A stretch of DNA of 64,000 nucleotides from Leptobrachium leishanense (Eukaryota; Chordata; Amphibia; Anura; Megophryidae), in contig CM019063.1 in the NCBI GenBank assembly GCA_009667805.1, forward strand, positions 194,102,954 through 194,166,953. The letters are read 5' to 3'. Of this stretch, positions 61,260-64,000 are shown in pieces (position 1 is the stretch's first letter; each line of letters starts with the position of its first letter). The translations under genes and the position numbers were made by a program. The notes below the pieces were generated by a model. It was not told the origin of the DNA. It saw nothing but the letters and a program-made list of their open reading frames with translations, and ran no database searches.

Positions 61260-62378
61260 CAGGGCCGCCATCAGGGCATTACGCCCCATGCTGCCGTAAG
61301 GGGCCCAGGGCCCGGTGGGGGCCCGGGCTACCGGGGCCCCGTCGGAAGCGGCATCGCCCTTTTACAGCTCCGGTATCGGACTCGTTGAGTCCGAATCCAG
61401 AGCTGTGTCTCTGCTGCAGGAGCCGGAGGAGACACGGTCTCCTCTGGCTCCTGGCAGCGTCGCTGGTTGGCTGGGCGGGGCCAAGCAGCATGTGGGGGCC
61501 TCCCAAGCACGTTGCTTTGGCTCTGCCCCCTCCACTCAGTGAAGCTGCGCACCTGAGACGGAGGGCCCAGGTTGAAGAGCAGAAGAAAAGAAGAGAGAAG
61601 AAAAGAAGAGCTGAAGGAAGGAAGACAGCGGAGTATTGAGCCAGGGCCCAGCCTAGACCCAGGGCCCAGATCCCAAGGCCCAGACCCAGGGTCCAGACCC
61701 CAAGGCCCAGACCCAGGGACCAGACCCCAAAGGCCCAGACCCAGGAACCAGAGCTCAGACCCAGGGCACAGACCCCAGGGACCAGACCCCAAGGCCCAGA
61801 CCCAGGAACCATAGCTCAGAACCAGGGCCCAGACCCAAAAGCCCAGGGCCCAGACCAGACTCCGGGTCCAGACCCCAGGGACCAGACCCAGGAACCAGAG
61901 CTCAGACCCAGGGACCAGACCCAAAGGCCCAGGGCCCAGACCAGACTCCGGGTCCAGACCCCAGGGACCATACCCCAGGCCAGACTCAGGGCCCAGAACC
62001 AGGGACCAGACCCCAAGGCCCAGTTCCAGGGACCAGACCCCAAGGCCCAGTCCCAGGGACCAGACCAGACCCCAAGGCCCAGGGACCAGGCCCAGCCCAG
62101 ACCCCAAGGCCCAGAGCACAGACCCCAAGGCCCAGGGCCCAGACCCCGACCGAAAGGCCATCATATACAGCCCGTTACTGTGAGTTTTATTGCTGTGGAT
62201 TCTGTGATACGCTCATACACACTGCACATTACTGGGAGTTTTATTGCTGTGGTGCTATGTTATGTCCTTTTTTTTTTTTGAAGGGGGAGAAAAGCTGTTA
62301 GGAGGTTGAGGGAGTGCCGGGGGGGGGGGGTTCAGTGAGGTTCAGTAGGGGGCCCCATAATTTCTGATGGCTGCCCTG
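61260..62378. mobile_element. hAT-like non-autonomous element carrying a third minisatellite (1.12 kb)
   Basis: Perfect 8-bp duplication TGGACAGA (61,252-61,259 and 62,379-62,386). Ends CAGGGCCGCCATCAG and (inverted) CAGGGCAGCCATCAG. The right arm gtgatacgctcatacacactgcacattact is homologous to 42,030-42,060 in the 39,003 element. Confidence 0.92.
61640..62165. repeat. Irregular minisatellite of cccagggaccagaccccaagg units
   Basis: Units of roughly 20-30 bp built from ccagaccc, cagggacc, aaggccc. Open frames on both strands here (for example minus 62,164-61,328) are by-products of the repeat. Confidence 0.88.
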
Positions 62379-62386
62379 TGGACAGA

Positions 62387-63173
62387 TAGCGGGTGGTTGT
62401 CACAAATTCAGTCGGTACCATAACATTTAAAGAGGGACTTTAGTTTAGAAAGAAGAGGAAAGGAAATTGAAGGGTTAATTATTTGCTGTGGAGGATGGAC
62501 ATTTAACATAGCATGGCGAGCTAAATCAAGTCAATGTGGCCAAACAGGGCTGGTGTTTTGCAGAAGCATCTCCAATGTTTAAAAAGATTCAGCAGGCGCC
62601 AGACTGCCTATTCTTAGACCAGCAGGACACTATGCTTGAGATCATTAGAGGTGAGAGAGATACAGTGCTGTGTACTTAATGCTGCCTGTCACAGTGAGAT
62701 TTGTGCTCTAGTAAAAGCATGGATTAGATTTGGATTTTGCTGGAACACAGAATTTTAAACGCACTGCTTTTTATTCTATAACAAGATCAGCATAAAACTC
62801 TCAGCATGTTGGCATTAGGAGTCTGAAAGATCTGGCAGAATTAAGGATGGATATAGTGAGAAACAGAATGATGGTAAACGGGGGTTAATGGGATAAAAGA
62901 ACAGAAAATAAATGAAGATGAACATGAGAAACCAATACAAAGAAGAGACAAAAAATTCACGAGACCAAAAAACGCAATTAATAAGGAAAAAATAAAGAGA
63001 CCACAGTATGAGGAGGATCACGGGGAGCAATTTATTAAGAAAATTGAGCTCAATGTAAAAGTACAACTGAAATAGTCAGCATGGGCATGTGTAGCACATG
63101 TCAAGAGGATGCGCAAAGAATATTTATTACGTAAAGTAATTGTAAGTATCAAACCAGCCAATTTTTATACCCT
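62387..63173. other. Nothing recognised
   Basis: Unique-looking AT-rich sequence. No inpp5j N-terminal exon could be identified. Confidence 0.45.
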
Positions 63174-63510
63174 AGGTTGGTGTCAGACAAGTGCACTATG
63201 TGCGCCATACAGACGTGCCTCCCGGCGTCCGTCCCGGCATTGGGACACTGCAATGGGGCCGGCCACATGCTGTTGCGCGTGCACAACAACGGCCGTGCTG
63301 CCGCCGTGCGGTAGGCCTCCCCGTCGGAGAGCTACGATGCGCATTTGACAGGACTGCAAAGCGCGATCCTCCATAGGAGGATCGAGCCTTGCAGCTCTGA
63401 GCGCACTAACTGCCCTCAGTGAGGTGGCCAGACGGGCGTCGAGTGGAAGGAACGTCCACTCTAACGGACATTCCTACCGCTCTCAAAAACACTCGTCTGA
63501 CGTCAGCCTT
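63174..63510. mobile_element. MITE, AGGYTGRYGTCAGAC family (337 bp)
   Basis: Ends AGGTTGGTGTCAGACAAGTG and (inverted) AGGCTGACGTCAGACGAGTG. The interior is CpG-rich. Related to 20,126-20,565 and 12,869-13,470. Confidence 0.72.
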
Positions 63511-64000
63511 AAAGTGCACCTGTGATGGGGAAAACATGTTTTTTTTCCATTGGAAAGGGAATCACAACCTCAATATACAATATACAGCATTGTGTTGACC
63601 TATGCAATTATAAGAAGCCACTTATACCTTTTTCAAAGATTCCTGCTCTTCTACAGTGTGTTCTGCCAGTCACTTCGCTCATAATTGACAGCCATTGCAG
63701 CACACTACTGAATGGACGACTGTACTGTAGGAGGGCCCCTCTTCGTGCAGCAGCCCCTCCCCCTTTAGCATGCCGCAGTTCTATTGGGGATCAGGAAGCT
63801 TTACATGGAAGAGCACCATTTTTTTAATTATACGTCAGCGTAAGAAACACTGATTTATATAAAAGGCACCGATTCCCTTTCAAATGGACAAACTTATGTT
63901 GCCCAATGCCCATAACAGTGGCACTTTAAGGGAAGATAGGGCCCTAAAAAGTAGCCAAACAGGACCCATTTCTCCAGAAGCACCCTATAATTAGGCAGTT
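63511..64000. other. Nothing recognised
   Basis: No gene or element terminus up to the window edge. Confidence 0.4.

Noticed and set aside
61279..62164. Minus-strand ORF of 278 aa upstream of the INPP5J catalytic exons, considered as its low-complexity N-terminal exon
   Set aside because: It lies wholly inside a hAT-like element with a perfect 8-bp TSD and is a translated minisatellite. No RSXSXX or splice-site support.

Overview
The window is vertebrate, almost certainly amphibian (frog-like) DNA. It holds one host gene on the minus strand whose introns are packed with transposable elements. The frog assignment is an inference from the mixture of Tx1/L1-like, CR1, L2, Penelope-like, Ty3 chromovirus, Tc1, hAT and piggyBac-like elements and from the long introns; no species is claimed.

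Host gene: eleven coding exons between 53,198 and 1,038 (minus strand) join in consistent phase. They encode about 567 residues of INPP5J (PIPP, phosphatidylinositol 4,5-bisphosphate 5-phosphatase A): the whole catalytic 5-phosphatase core (WNVG, LQEVN, GNKGGV, NCHLPAH, GDLNFR, PAWTDRIL, SDHKPV), the SKICH domain, and a C-terminal tail with repeated RSXSXX motifs. Those motifs separate it from INPP5K. The proline-rich N-terminus was not found and probably lies beyond base 64,000.

Layout: 1-9.7 kb holds the 3' part of the gene, a 5'-truncated Tx1/L1-like LINE with perfect target-site duplications (TSDs), and a 745-bp palindrome that looks like a Penelope-type insertion. 9.7-23.7 kb holds Tc1 copy A and a CR1 LINE (esterase ORF1, endonuclease, RT) invaded by an ORF1-only L1-like element. 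The 23.1-kb intron at 23.8-47 kb holds a gag-only LTR element with identical LTRs and a protein-coding minisatellite, a broken Ty3 chromovirus, a hAT transposase remnant, and a hAT-like element filled by a 2-kb minisatellite. 47-53 kb holds catalytic exons, Tc1 copy B carrying a piggyBac-like insertion, and a solo LTR nine bases from a splice donor. 53-64 kb has no recognised exon; it holds nested MITEs, two more minisatellite-bearing hAT-like elements and L2 fragments.

The most unusual items are: (1) the LTR element whose ORF runs through a 24/30-bp repeat that is stop-free in all six frames, with three one-base deletions that restore frame; (2) a related group of hAT-like elements, each with its own internal minisatellite; (3) the ORF1-only (HAL1-like) retroelement; (4) two Tc1 copies, one of which is the empty site that proves the piggyBac-like insertion in the other; and (5) three transposon insertions within 9-33 bp of INPP5J splice donors. 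No defence-type or operon-type system is present. All homology calls are by eye.
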